A DNA stretch of 64,000 nt from NCBI RefSeq assembly GCF_040546765.1, contig NZ_JBEPOK010000001.1:2976001-3040000 (forward strand), read 5' to 3'. Numbering within the stretch: position 1 is the first letter of the stretch; each line of letters begins with the position of its first letter. Below the pieces are notes generated by a model. That model worked only from the letters and a program-made list of their open reading frames with translations, was not told the DNA's origin and made no database searches. Shown piece after piece: positions 47,435 to 57,960 of the stretch. The position numbers were made by a program, and so were the translations under genes. This stretch comes from Arthrobacter sp. OAP107. GTDB taxonomy: Bacteria > Actinomycetota > Actinomycetes > Actinomycetales > Micrococcaceae.

Positions 47435-48270
47435 TGACCAGCCCAACACGCTTGTGGCCCATCATCGGCCGGCTCGTCCTGACAGGTTTCCTGCTCGGAC
47501 TGGTCATCGTTGTCCTCTACCCCCTGCTGTGGATGGTCATCAGCTCGATGAAATCCAACTCAGAGATACTCGGGAACCCGTTCGCCTGGCCGACCAGCCT
47601 TGACCTCAGCAGCTACGGCCGCGCCATAGACAAGGGCGTCGGTACGTATCTGTTCAACAGCGTCCTGGTGACAGCCCTCAGCGTGGTCTCCACGACGCTG
47701 CTCAGTGCCTGGGCGGCCTTCGGGCTGACCAGGATCAACATCCCCTTCAGCAAACCCATCCTGATGATCATTGTCGGCGGGCTCATGCTGGCCCCGACGG
47801 TCGCCCTTGTCCCCTTGGTGAAACTCATGCAGTCATGGGGGCTGTATGACACCTACTGGGCCTTGATCATCCTCTACACGGCCTTCCGCGTCCCGTTCAC
47901 CACCTTCCTCATCCGCTCCTACATGATCGACCTTCCGATCGACGTCGACGAGGCAGCAGTCCTGGACGGCGCCACCCGGCGCCAGACCTTCTGGCGCGTG
48001 ACCATGCCCATGTGCACCCCCATCATCGTCTCCGCCGTCATCCTCCAGGTTCTCTTCGCCTGGAACGAGTTCCTGTTCGCACTGATCTTCATCGGATCCG
48101 ACACAGTCAAGACGCTCCCCGTAGGCCTCGCCACGCTCTCCTCGCGCGCCGTGACGGACTTCCCCTCCGTCTTCGCCGGAATGACCATCGCAGCCGTGCC
48201 GATGATTGTGCTCTTCATCCTCGGACAGCGCTACTTTGTCCGGGGACTCGCCGAAGGCGTCGGCCGATAG
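47434..48270 (+). CDS. Carbohydrate ABC transporter permease 2 (CUT1, MalG-like)
   Basis: 278 residues, six membrane segments, EAA loop DEAAVLDGATRRQTFWRVTM. ATG overlaps the preceding stop (TGATG) and GAGGAGAG lies just upstream; the long in-frame stretch before it is antisense-free read-through of the previous gene in another frame and is not coding. Pairs with permease 1. Confidence 0.92.
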   Translation: MTSPTRLWPIIGRLVLTGFLLGLVIVVLYPLLWMVISSMKSNSEILGNPFAWPTSLDLSSYGRAIDKGVGTYLFNSVLVTALSVVSTTLLSAWAAFGLTRINIPFSKPILMIIVGGLMLAPTVALVPLVKLMQSWGLYDTYWALIILYTAFRVPFTTFLIRSYMIDLPIDVDEAAVLDGATRRQTFWRVTMPMCTPIIVSAVILQVLFAWNEFLFALIFIGSDTVKTLPVGLATLSSRAVTDFPSVFAGMTIAAVPMIVLFILGQRYFVRGLAEGVGR

Positions 48271-48321
48271 CGGCCCCGTCGGCCAGCAGGCACACACCAT
48301 GACCAGAGAAAGGAACCCGAA

Positions 48322-49119
48322 ATGACACCAGCACTCCCCATGCTCGGGGCGATCGGCGACAACACCATCGACCAGTACTTCGGATCCCGAAACCAAAGCT
48401 TCGTTGGCGGCAACGCGCTCAACGTCGCCATGCAGTTCAGCCAGCTCGGGCACACCACCCGCTACGCCGGAGCCATCGGTCCCGACCAGGACGGGCACCG
48501 GATCCGCCAAGCCCTGGAAGAAAACAATGTCATCACCGACGGTCTCGTCGTCCTTGACGGCGTCACCTCAATCTCCAAAATCCGGGTCATGCCGGACGGT
48601 GAACGGCTCATAGAATTCGAGGACTTCGCGGTCTGCGCCGACTACAAACCCGACAGCCAGGAACTGGACGCCCTCGCCGAATGCGCCTTCGTCCACATCG
48701 GAATGAGCCCTTTCGCCGACGAAATCCGCAAAGAACTCAGCCGCAGGGGCGTGCGGATCAGCCAGGACTGCGCCGTCAGCACCGGGTACGACCTCCTGGA
48801 CGTTGCCTTCTGCTCAGCCGGCGATAACCTGGACGGCGCCAGGTCGATGGCCGAGTCCGCGATCGACGGCGGCGCACGCCTGGCCGTTGTCACCTGCGGG
48901 CCGGCGGGAAGCATCGCTTACGACGGGACGACGTGGACCCGACAGCACGCTGCCCCGATCGACCCGGTGGACACCACGGGAGCCGGCGACAGCTTCATCG
49001 CCGGATTCATCGCCGCCCTCGCCAGCGGCCAGGACCTCCAGTCATGCATGAAGGCCGGAGCAGCCCAGGCAGCCCGGACCTGCATGCACTGGGGCGGCTG
49101 GCCCCAGAAAGGGCAATAA
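48322..49119 (+). CDS. PfkB-family kinase, FrlD-like (copy 2)
   Basis: 265 residues. N-terminus GDNTIDQYFGSRNQSFVGGN aligns with the FrlD-type GDN-x-x-D signature of copy 1, and the catalytic base is Asp223 in TTGAGDSFIAGF. AAAGGAA precedes the ATG. Together with the SIS deglycase at the head of the operon it forms a second kinase-deglycase pair: import through the CUT1 system, C6 phosphorylation, then cleavage to a hexose phosphate and amine. The C-terminal segment MHWGGWPQKGQ is shorter than in copy 1. Substrate proposed from family and context. Confidence 0.85.
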   Translation: MTPALPMLGAIGDNTIDQYFGSRNQSFVGGNALNVAMQFSQLGHTTRYAGAIGPDQDGHRIRQALEENNVITDGLVVLDGVTSISKIRVMPDGERLIEFEDFAVCADYKPDSQELDALAECAFVHIGMSPFADEIRKELSRRGVRISQDCAVSTGYDLLDVAFCSAGDNLDGARSMAESAIDGGARLAVVTCGPAGSIAYDGTTWTRQHAAPIDPVDTTGAGDSFIAGFIAALASGQDLQSCMKAGAAQAARTCMHWGGWPQKGQ

Positions 49120-49215
49120 TGGAAAAGCTCCGACCCGGCTGAAGCAAGACCGGCCCGAGTCCATGCACGGACCAACAATTCCAGACACAACGACAGCAGA
49201 CTTGAGGTTTTCACG

Positions 49216-49983
49216 ATGACGACGTCCCTGAACCAACCAGCGGCCGACCCGCAGACGGTCCCGGTCGGGGGCCGCGGCCTGATGTCGGTCCAGGTCCGGG
49301 ACCGGCTCATCGCGCACTTCCGTGAGAACGGCACCAAACCCGGTGACCAGATCCTGAGCGAACCCGAGATAGTGGAGTTGTTCAAGGTCGGCCGGAGCAC
49401 TGCCCGCGAGGCGGTAAAACTGCTCGAACATGAAGGACTGGTCGAGGTCCGACCGGGACTTGGCCGGTTCTTGACGTCGTTGGCGACCGCGACCGTCGAC
49501 CGTCCTGTCACCCGGTTCGAATCAGTGACCGAACTGCTTAAAAGCCTCGGATACGACGCGCAGACGCTGGTGCTCTCCGTTGAAGAACACCAGCCTGATG
49601 CCGTCGAGCGTGAAGCCCTGCAACTCGCCGAAGGCGAGACCGTCGTGCGGTTGGTCCGGCTCCGTTCCGAAGGGGAGGAACCGCTGATCTTCAGCATCGA
49701 CACCATCAGCAGATCCAGGATCCCTGGCCCGATCAAATACGTGGACTGGAGCGGTTCCGTCTCCACCTTCCTCCGCGACCAGGGATATCCGCTCTCGTTC
49801 TCCGCGGCCCGGCTTCAGGCCGTCAACATGCCCGCAGACCTGAAGCAGCGGTACTCACTCGAAGGCCACGACCCGTGGTTCCTGATTACCGAAACAGCCG
49901 TCACCGCCAGTGGTGAACCCGTGCTGTACGCCCAGGACTATCACCGCGGGGATACGTTCAGCTTTAACGTCCTCCGCCGCTGA
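49216..49983 (+). CDS. GntR-family regulator (HutC/UTRA type)
   Basis: 255 residues. The winged helix includes LSEPEIVELFKVGRSTAREA and VKLLEHEGLVEVRPG. The UTRA effector domain follows, with REALQLAEGETVVRLVRLRS and LITETAVTASGEPVLYAQDY. FrlR, the regulator of Bacillus Amadori catabolism, is of this class. It likely represses the operon from the promoter at 44003, where an 8-bp inverted pair flanks the -10 box. Confidence 0.88.
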   Translation: MTTSLNQPAADPQTVPVGGRGLMSVQVRDRLIAHFRENGTKPGDQILSEPEIVELFKVGRSTAREAVKLLEHEGLVEVRPGLGRFLTSLATATVDRPVTRFESVTELLKSLGYDAQTLVLSVEEHQPDAVEREALQLAEGETVVRLVRLRSEGEEPLIFSIDTISRSRIPGPIKYVDWSGSVSTFLRDQGYPLSFSAARLQAVNMPADLKQRYSLEGHDPWFLITETAVTASGEPVLYAQDYHRGDTFSFNVLRR

Positions 49984-50109
49984 CGGTCCCCCACCGCTCC
50001 ACCCCGTCGGCCAGCTCCATGCAGCGCCCACATGGCCGAACCGTCTCTGCCGTCCCGCCGCACTCCCGCGCGCCCGGGCGACACTTGCTTGCACCCGAAA
50101 TGAGGCACC

Positions 50110-51546
50110 ATGTCCAACCACAAGCAGTTCCAACTCCGCCCACCCGTCATCGCCGCGGACGCTGACCAGTCCTACTGGCTGCAGTCCACCCGGGACCTGG
50201 ACGACAGCCCGGCCCCTGCACTGCACGGGCCCAGCAACGCCGACGTCGCGATCATCGGCGGCGGCCTCACCGGACTCTGGACAGCGATCCGGATCCTCGA
50301 AGCCGACCCAGATCAAAAAGTGACGGTCCTCGAAGCCGACATCTGCGGCTCCGGAGCCTCCGGACGCAACGGCGGCCAGATCCATTCCTGGTTCGAAAGC
50401 CTGGACCGGCTGACCTCCGTCACCGGGCCGGAGGAAGCCCTGCGCCTGGCCCACGCAACCAGGGAGGCCATCCAGGAACTGAAAGCACTCCAGGACGCTG
50501 GCGAAATCGACATGGACCTCAGGCTCGACGGATGGATCTGGAGTGCCAGCTCTCGGGCCCAGGAACAGGCCTGGGAACCCGCCCTCACACGGTGCGAGGA
50601 GAACGGTGCCGCACCGTACCGTCGGCTGGACGCCGCCGAACTCAACCGCAGGACCGGCTCCAGCGTCCCGTACACCGGCGTGGTCGAAGAAATGGCCGGA
50701 TCACTGAACCCCGGCAAACTCATGCGCAATCTCAAGAAGTACGCGATCCGCAAAGGCATCACCATCCATGAGCACACCCCGGCACTGAGCATCACCCCCG
50801 GCAGCCGCGCACGCATCCAGACCCCCGGGGGCGAACTCTCCGCCCCCAGGGTCCTGATCGCCACCAACGCCTGGGCATCCTCCATCCCCGAGCTCCGCCG
50901 GAAAATGTACGTCGTCGACAGCCAGGTCGTCGTGACCGAACCCATCCCCGACCAGCTTGACGCACTGGGCTGGAAAGCCGGGGAAGCAATCTGCGACGCC
51001 CAGAACCAGGTCCTCTACTACCAGCGAACCCCTGACGGGCGCGTGGTGTTCGGCCGGGGAAGCGGCGGCACCATCGTCGGTGACCGCCTCGGGGCCAAGA
51101 TGAACCGCCACCCGCGATGGGTCAAGGACAGCATCAGGGAACTCGGCCGTGTCTACCCCAGCCTCAAAGATGTCAAAATCGACTACGACTGGCTCGGACC
51201 CATCGATTGCGTCCCCGCCCACGTGCCGATGTTCGGCAATCTCACCGGTCACAACAACATCTTCTACGCCGTGGGCTGGAACGGCACCGGCCTGGCCCAA
51301 ATCCCCGCCTGCTCCCGCGTCCTCTCCAGCATGGTTCTCGGTTTGGATGACCAATGGGCGCACAGCAAGCTGATCAACCAGGCCACTGCGAAAAGCCTTC
51401 CCCCGGAACCGATCAGATTCATCGGCGCCACGATCGTCCGGGCAGCCCTGATACGGAAGAACGCCGCAGAAATACGGGACAGGAAGCCCGGCATCCTCAC
51501 CGAAGCCGTGGTCCGGCTTATGCCCAAGGGAACCACCGAACACTAA
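50110..51546 (+). CDS. FAD-dependent amine oxidoreductase (gamma-glutamylputrescine-oxidase-like) 3
   Basis: 478 residues. An N-terminal lead of about 40 residues with SYWLQSTRDL is seen in PuuB-like oxidases. FAD binding is at IIGGGLTGLW (Gly50-Gly55) and the loop GSGASGRNGGQIHSWFESLD is the covalent-flavin-type GASGRNGG motif of this group. The C-terminus shows GWNGTGLAQIPACSRVLSSM. It oxidises an N-alkyl or terminal amine, giving aldehyde plus amine. It shares only distant similarity with the other two FAD enzymes here, so the island codes for two classes of C-N oxidase. Located 127 bp after the GntR gene. Confidence 0.82.
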   Translation: MSNHKQFQLRPPVIAADADQSYWLQSTRDLDDSPAPALHGPSNADVAIIGGGLTGLWTAIRILEADPDQKVTVLEADICGSGASGRNGGQIHSWFESLDRLTSVTGPEEALRLAHATREAIQELKALQDAGEIDMDLRLDGWIWSASSRAQEQAWEPALTRCEENGAAPYRRLDAAELNRRTGSSVPYTGVVEEMAGSLNPGKLMRNLKKYAIRKGITIHEHTPALSITPGSRARIQTPGGELSAPRVLIATNAWASSIPELRRKMYVVDSQVVVTEPIPDQLDALGWKAGEAICDAQNQVLYYQRTPDGRVVFGRGSGGTIVGDRLGAKMNRHPRWVKDSIRELGRVYPSLKDVKIDYDWLGPIDCVPAHVPMFGNLTGHNNIFYAVGWNGTGLAQIPACSRVLSSMVLGLDDQWAHSKLINQATAKSLPPEPIRFIGATIVRAALIRKNAAEIRDRKPGILTEAVVRLMPKGTTEH

Positions 51547-51620
51547 TCTCGCCGCGCCCCTGCAGCCGCGCGCCCACCCGGTGAGGCGATCTACTTCCAC
51601 ACCGAAGACAAGGACTGACC

Positions 51621-52814
51621 ATGTACCGCCTGACAGGCTCCAGACGTTCCTACGACTGGGGATCCACAACCTCCATGCCCGAATTTCTGGGAGGCGAACC
51701 CGACGGGACACCCTTCGCCGAACTGTGGCTCGGTGCCCACCCGACCGGCCCCGCCACCGTTGACACACCCACCGGCACCGCCCGACTCGACGAAATCATC
51801 GAGGCAGACGCCACCACCCACCTGGGCCACGAAGTCCAAGCCAAGTTCGGGCGCCTCCCCTACCTGCTCAAACTGCTGGCCCCGGTACGCCCCCTGTCAA
51901 TGCAGGTCCATCCCTCCCCCGAGATGGCGAAGGCAGGCTTCCACGATGAGGAATCCCGCGGTGTGCCACTGGCAGACCCGGCGCGCAGCTTCAAGGACGA
52001 ACACCACAAACCCGAAATGGTGTACGCCCTCAGCCGCTTCGAAGGACTCGTCGGTTTCCGGACCAAAACCCAGGTCCAGAACCTCTTGTCGCGCCTGAAC
52101 GGACCCGCCACGGCCGCTCTCGACACACTGACCTCCGACGACGACTCGGCCCCTGGCCTCCAGAACACGCTCCGCCAACTCCTGCAGCTGAACACCACGG
52201 ACGTTGAGCACGTGGTTGCAGGGTGCCGGGAACTGGCCGCCACGAGCTCCGACCCCGAAGAACGCACGGCATATGGCACAGTTGACGAGCTGGCCCGCTT
52301 TTACCCTGGAGACGTGGGGGCGGTCGTTTCCCTGCTCCTGAACCGAATCGTCCTGGAGCCCGGACAACTGGTCTTTCTCGGCGACGGCACCCCGCACGCC
52401 TATCTCAGCGGATTCGGGCTGGAGCTCATGGCAAACTCCGACAACGTGCTTCGCCTCGGACTGACCTCCAAACACATAGACGGCGATGCCATGCTCGAAG
52501 CGCTGGACTTCACTTCATCCGGCTACGACGTGGAATCCGCTCCCAAGGGCGCCGTCACGCACGTGTTCGCCCCGCCGGTCCCCGAATACGCGCTCTCCAT
52601 CAGCCAGCCTGAGCATATGGACGTCCCGCACACCTTGCCCGGTGACGGACCCCGAATCCTCATCTGCGTGGATGGAACTGTACACGTAATGACCGACGGG
52701 GAACCCCAAGGACTGACGCTGAACCGCGGCGAATCAATCTTCGTCCCCGCCGCCGACGGCCCCCTCACCATCAAAGGCTCCGGAACGGCCGCACAGGCCT
52801 TCGTCCCTGAATAA
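51621..52814 (+). CDS. manA: Mannose-6-phosphate isomerase, class I
   Basis: 397-residue zinc enzyme interconverting mannose-6-phosphate and fructose-6-phosphate. Zinc ligands lie in MQVHPSPEMAKAGFHDEE and DEHHKPEMVYAL; the C-terminal LGDGTPHAYLSGFGLELMAN carries the active-site His and Glu/Asn, and the catalytic RLGLTSKHID follows. Probably an island-specific paralogue rather than the housekeeping copy, since it sits between an amine oxidase and a phosphofructokinase. Its presence suggests that a mannosyl or mannityl compound is among the substrates. Confidence 0.93.
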   Translation: MYRLTGSRRSYDWGSTTSMPEFLGGEPDGTPFAELWLGAHPTGPATVDTPTGTARLDEIIEADATTHLGHEVQAKFGRLPYLLKLLAPVRPLSMQVHPSPEMAKAGFHDEESRGVPLADPARSFKDEHHKPEMVYALSRFEGLVGFRTKTQVQNLLSRLNGPATAALDTLTSDDDSAPGLQNTLRQLLQLNTTDVEHVVAGCRELAATSSDPEERTAYGTVDELARFYPGDVGAVVSLLLNRIVLEPGQLVFLGDGTPHAYLSGFGLELMANSDNVLRLGLTSKHIDGDAMLEALDFTSSGYDVESAPKGAVTHVFAPPVPEYALSISQPEHMDVPHTLPGDGPRILICVDGTVHVMTDGEPQGLTLNRGESIFVPAADGPLTIKGSGTAAQAFVPE

Positions 52815-52894
52815 ACAGACGCCAGGGGGCGCCCTGCACTACGCGGGCGCGTCCTGCGGCGCCCCGCACTTTCACGCAGAAACAGGTCGAACAG

Positions 52895-53920
<1,026 letters not shown>

Positions 53921-53973
53921 AGCTGAGGCCGATGGACCAGGGACGGACAGCACCAGACGTCAGTGGCCGGGAG

Positions 53974-55101
53974 TCAGCAACGACTGAAGCGTTCTGGCCG
54001 GAAAGTCTCCAGCATCGGGTGCTTTTGGCCCGTGAGAATTTCGAATGAGAGCAGTTCTCCGGCGATGAGTCCGACGGTTGCGCCGGAATGGGAGAAGGCC
54101 ACGAAACAGCCCGGCAGCTTTTCCAGCTCTCCGAAAACCGGTTCGCCGTCTCCCGGGATCGGCTTTCGGCCGATTTTCCAGCTGGCGGGGGTCAGCTGCG
54201 GGTTTCCGACGAGGAGCCGGGAAGCTTCCTCTGTCAGTTCCTGAATAATGTCTTCCGCAAGCGAGAAGGTGCCGTCGGCTGCTTCCACGATCTGTTCCTC
54301 GTACCACCCGTGATCGATGGCGAGGCTGCCGCCGGGGTTCGGTCGGACCGCGGCGCGGGGGGTGTTGAGGACGGCTTTGGGGCCTGCGTCGGCAGGTTCG
54401 GTGATGACGAGGGCGGAGACGGGCGATCCGTCCGCGATGTAGACGTCGTGCTCTTCAACAACGGAGGGTGTGGCCGCACCACAGGCGACAACAATCTTGT
54501 CGGCGGCGTATGCGGTCCCGTCCTGCGTGAGAATGCCCCCCGCCTTTCCTTCCGCTGCAAGTACCCGTGACGTGCCGGCGTTGGTGATCAGTTCGCCGCC
54601 GCGGGCCACGAATTCGTCCATGAGGTAGTCCACCAGATGCGGCAGGCTGACCCATCCTTCACCCGGGTTGAAGACGGCGACGTCGGAAACGGCGGTCTCG
54701 TCGATCGCCGGTGTGAGAGCGGATACCTGTTCGGGTTTCACCAGGACAGAGTCGTAGCCGTGGGATTGCTCGTACTCATGCCGGGCTTCTGCCTTGGTTG
54801 CCTCCCCTGCCGGTGCCCAGAACAGACCACCGTTGAACTGCAGCCATTCCCTTGCGGGATCTGCTGCGAACAGCGTTCGGTAGCGGTCGATCCCGGCCAT
54901 GCGGAGGTGATGATATGCATCGGACCGCTTTCCGGCCGAGTTCAACCAGGACAGGGAGCGTCCCGTTGCGCCGCTGGCGAGCTCGCCTTCGGTGATGAGG
55001 ACTACGGAGGCCCCGCGGCGCAGGAGATGCACGGCCGTGGAAACGCCCAGGATGCCTCCGCCCAGCACTGCGACATGGGTTTCGCTCTGTGGAGAAGTCA
55101 T
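53974..55101 (-). CDS. FAD-dependent amine/amino-acid oxidoreductase (DAO family) 2
   Basis: 375 residues, close relative of the enzyme at 41924 with the same length and blocks: GGGILG at 14-19, GRSLSWLNSAGKRSDAYHHL, FNPGEGWVSLPHLVDYLMDE, and GDGEPVFGELEKLPGCFVAF near the end. GAAAGGAA precedes the ATG. The C-terminal HSGATVGLIAGELLSFEI closes the FAD site. The duplication of this gene at both sides of the cluster suggests two related amine substrates. It stands alone on the minus strand, possibly sharing the regulatory region at 55612 with the hyuAB operon that faces away. Mannopinic-acid-type AgaE deaminase is the functional analogue I have in mind; unproven. Confidence 0.82.
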   Translation of the reverse strand: MTSPQSETHVAVLGGGILGVSTAVHLLRRGASVVLITEGELASGATGRSLSWLNSAGKRSDAYHHLRMAGIDRYRTLFAADPAREWLQFNGGLFWAPAGEATKAEARHEYEQSHGYDSVLVKPEQVSALTPAIDETAVSDVAVFNPGEGWVSLPHLVDYLMDEFVARGGELITNAGTSRVLAAEGKAGGILTQDGTAYAADKIVVACGAATPSVVEEHDVYIADGSPVSALVITEPADAGPKAVLNTPRAAVRPNPGGSLAIDHGWYEEQIVEAADGTFSLAEDIIQELTEEASRLLVGNPQLTPASWKIGRKPIPGDGEPVFGELEKLPGCFVAFSHSGATVGLIAGELLSFEILTGQKHPMLETFRPERFSRC

Positions 55102-55137
55102 ATTCTTTCCTTCGCTTTCGTGAGTTCGAATAGATGC

Positions 55138-55335
55138 TTATGTGTCGGCGCCGCGCCCCGTCTTTGTTCCGGCCATGCCGTTGCCGCCGTCGCCGACTTC
55201 GTAGATCCAGACGGCTACTGACCCGGCGGCAGGAGGGATAATCTGGCCTTCACCCAGCCAGACGGTGACGTTCTGTCCGCCCGCCTTGGCGGCCCAGGTT
55301 CCCGAAAGCGGGCAATGACTTCCGGTCGTGGCCAT
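55138..55335 (-). CDS. Small hypothetical protein, possible SH3-like fold
   Basis: 65 residues beginning MATTGSHCPLSGTW, then AAKAGGQNVTVWLGEGQIIP, and VAVWIYEVGDGG. The pattern CP-x-SG-W ... G-x-x-(I/L)PP ... VW resembles small bacterial proteins with an SH3-type barrel, which I only recall loosely. Frame is open upstream to 55506; no clear ribosome-binding site at either start. It lies 36 bp before the FAD enzyme gene on the same strand, so it may head that short transcript. The upstream extension is Pro/Arg rich and probably not coding. Confidence 0.4.
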   Translation of the reverse strand: MATTGSHCPLSGTWAAKAGGQNVTVWLGEGQIIPPAAGSVAVWIYEVGDGGNGMAGTKTGRGADT

Positions 55336-55611
55336 GAGCCGGGTGGGCGCCTTGTGCCGAGGCTGAACCAGCAAGCGGCCGTCCGGCGGTTCATTCACTG
55401 GCAGTCTCCCGGGCAGGGGGCGGGCGCCCCCATCAGTCCGTCTCCGGACGTACACAAGCAGGACAGGGCGCGGACTGGTCGAAGTGTCCGCACCCGTGCC
55501 GTTCACTTACCTGGACCGGGCGCACGTCGTCCGTAGGCGTGGCGACGGAGGATCGGTTTCGTCTTTTCAAGGATCAGAGCCTTCTGAATAGTAACTGGAG
55601 CCGCCCGTATG

Positions 55612-55814
55612 GGGAACGTTCCCAATAGCTGCTTGTTTGAAGGTACAGCTTGACTGACGCGGGCGTCAATAACCTTTTGTGGTGGCCGAGCAGTAGGTGA
55701 GAATCCGCATCGACGATCTTTAGAGCGGAGGTTTGAGAACGATCCCAAAAACTCTTGACGTGTGATCCAGCTCATGTCACACTCGAATGCAGATCGCCCG
55801 ATGGGAACCTTCCC
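55612..55814 (+). promoter_or_regulatory. Promoter and two operators of the second hyuAB operon
   Basis: GGGAACGTTCCC (55612-55623, perfect palindrome) and GGGAACCTTCCC (55803-55814) both sit in the frame ATGGGAAC-NTTCCCAAT. A promoter TTGACG (55755) - 17 bp - CACACT (55778) lies just upstream of the second site, so a repressor there would block early transcription. A related word lies before LacI 3 (62390-62405). Confidence 0.6.
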
Positions 55815-55893
55815 AATCGGAGCACCCGGGCGACTAAAGACCTCTACATCAGCAGCCGCAATCACTGGCATGCAGACAGGCAGGACCAAACCA

Positions 55894-57960
55894 ATGAGCT
55901 TACGAATCGGTGTCGACACCGGAGGTACGTTTACCGATCTCTGCGCGTTCGACGAATCCACGGGACAGGTACATGTCCGTAAGGTTTCCTCGACGCCGGA
56001 TGACCCGGGGCGCGCCATCATCCAGGGTGTTCATGAATTGCTGGGACAGATTGGCGGACGGAACATCGGGGAGATCAGCTACTTCGCCCATGGGACGACC
56101 GTGGGTACCAACGCCCTCCTGACCGGCCGCGGCGTGCGCACTGGCCTGATCACAACCAAGGGCTTCAGGGATCTGCTGGAGCTGGGCCGCGGACGCCGGC
56201 CGCACATGTACGATCTCCAGGCGGACAAGCCCGAACCGTTCATCCCGCGCGATCTGCGCATGGAGGTCAATGAACGCGTGCGGCACGACGGCCGGGTGGA
56301 GATTCCCCTGGATCACGATGAGGTCCGGGCCGCAGTTCGGGAGCTGAAGGCCCAGGGCGTCGAATCGATTGCCGTCTGCCTTCTCTACAGTTACGTGCGC
56401 CCGGAGCACGAGCGTGAAATCGGACGGATCGTCGCCGAGGAGTTCCCGGAAGCCTACGTCTCGCTTTCCAGTGACGTCCTGCCCGAGTTCCGGGAGTTCG
56501 AGCGGCTCTCAACCGTTGTGACCAACGCCTACGTGGGACCGGTCGTCGCGAAGTACCTGGCACGGCTCCGGCGGAACCTCGCGGACGCCGGTCTGCGGTG
56601 CCTGCCGCATGTAACCCAGTCCAACGGCGGCATCATCCCGTTCCCGACGGCGGAAGAACTCCCGGTCCGGCTTGTCCTGTCCGGCCCGAGCACCGGCGTC
56701 GTCGGAGCGGCGGCCATCATGACGGCCGCCGGCAGCCCGGACATCATCACCTTCGACATGGGCGGCACGTCCTCGGATGTTTCCCTCGTCCAGAACGGCA
56801 CCCCGAAAGTCACATCCAGCATGGAACTGGACGGCCGTCCCATCCGCTCTCCCATGCTCGATATCCACACGGTCGGGGCAGGTGGCGGTTCAATCGCCTG
56901 GATCGACAGTGGAAACCATCTGCGCGTCGGCCCGGCCAGTGCCGGGGCTTTCCCCGGACCTGCCTGCTACGGCAATGGCCAGGAACCGACGGTGACCGAT
57001 GCCAACGTCGTCCTGCAGGTCCTGAACCCTGACTACCTGCTCAACGGCCAGCTGAAAATTGATGCCCAGGCCTCGCACCGCGCCATCAAGGCCATTGCCG
57101 ATCCGCTGGGCCTCACGGTGGCCGAGGCTGCACAGGGCATCATCCGGGTTGTCACCGCCAACATGGCGCGGGCCATCCGCGTCATCTCGGTACAGCGCGG
57201 ATACGACCCCCGCGACTATGTCCTTGTCCCGTTCGGCGGCGCAGGTCCACTGCACGCGTCCCGCCTGGCCACCGAACTGGGAATCAACAGAATTATCGTT
57301 CCCGAGACACCCGGCGCCCAGTCCGCCCTGGGACTGCTGATGACCGACATCCGCAGCGATTTCATGCGGACCAAGATCATCCCCGTCACGCCGGAAGCAG
57401 CCGCCGGCTTCAGCCAGGTCTTCGCCGAACTCACGGAGCAGGCTACGGCCTGGTTCACGGAGGAGAACATCGAAGAGGACCGTCGAAGCCTGTTGTGCCG
57501 CATCGAAATGCGCTACGCCGGACAGAACTACGAACTTCCCGTCGATGTCCCCGACGGTGTTCTGGATGGGGAGTCGATCAACTCGCTGATCGAAGGCTTC
57601 CAGAGGGCCCACGACCGGATGTACGGCTACAGTGCCCGCAACGAAATCGTCGAAGCCGTGACCTTCCGCGTCCAGGCCATTGCGACCGTTCCGCGTGCCG
57701 ACCTGCGGCGTTCAACCGTGGAAGGACGGAAGCCCGAAGACGCCGTCATCGGGTACCGGGACGTCTTCCTGCCGGAAAAGGGCGACTACGTCCCGTGCCC
57801 CGTCTATAACCGTTCCCTCCTGGACGTCGGCCACCGCATCGCCGGACCGGCCGTCGTCGAACAGATGGACACCACCACCCTTCTCTTGCCTTCGGACGTC
57901 TGCGTCGTGGACGACCTGCGCAACCTTGTCATCGAAATCCGAAGGAGCACCAGTGAATAA
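55894..57960 (+). CDS. hyuA: Hydantoinase/oxoprolinase family protein, A subunit (second copy)
   Basis: 688 residues, starting with SLRIGVDTGGTFTDLCAFDE (phosphate loop Asp8-Asp15). HGTTVGTNALLTGRGVRTGL and FDMGGTSSDVSL mark the two ATP-binding halves. Start at 55894 because the fold begins at residue 4 and AGGA lies upstream; the frame extends 44 codons back through the operator region, which cannot be coding if the promoter call is right. It is clearly a paralogue, not a duplicate, of the gene at 1268. Linked to sugar-amine genes, it may open a pyroglutamyl-type lactam such as agropinic acid or 5-oxoproline; AgaF/AgaG of Agrobacterium are hydantoinase-like as I recall. Confidence 0.9.
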   Translation: MSLRIGVDTGGTFTDLCAFDESTGQVHVRKVSSTPDDPGRAIIQGVHELLGQIGGRNIGEISYFAHGTTVGTNALLTGRGVRTGLITTKGFRDLLELGRGRRPHMYDLQADKPEPFIPRDLRMEVNERVRHDGRVEIPLDHDEVRAAVRELKAQGVESIAVCLLYSYVRPEHEREIGRIVAEEFPEAYVSLSSDVLPEFREFERLSTVVTNAYVGPVVAKYLARLRRNLADAGLRCLPHVTQSNGGIIPFPTAEELPVRLVLSGPSTGVVGAAAIMTAAGSPDIITFDMGGTSSDVSLVQNGTPKVTSSMELDGRPIRSPMLDIHTVGAGGGSIAWIDSGNHLRVGPASAGAFPGPACYGNGQEPTVTDANVVLQVLNPDYLLNGQLKIDAQASHRAIKAIADPLGLTVAEAAQGIIRVVTANMARAIRVISVQRGYDPRDYVLVPFGGAGPLHASRLATELGINRIIVPETPGAQSALGLLMTDIRSDFMRTKIIPVTPEAAAGFSQVFAELTEQATAWFTEENIEEDRRSLLCRIEMRYAGQNYELPVDVPDGVLDGESINSLIEGFQRAHDRMYGYSARNEIVEAVTFRVQAIATVPRADLRRSTVEGRKPEDAVIGYRDVFLPEKGDYVPCPVYNRSLLDVGHRIAGPAVVEQMDTTTLLLPSDVCVVDDLRNLVIEIRRSTSE

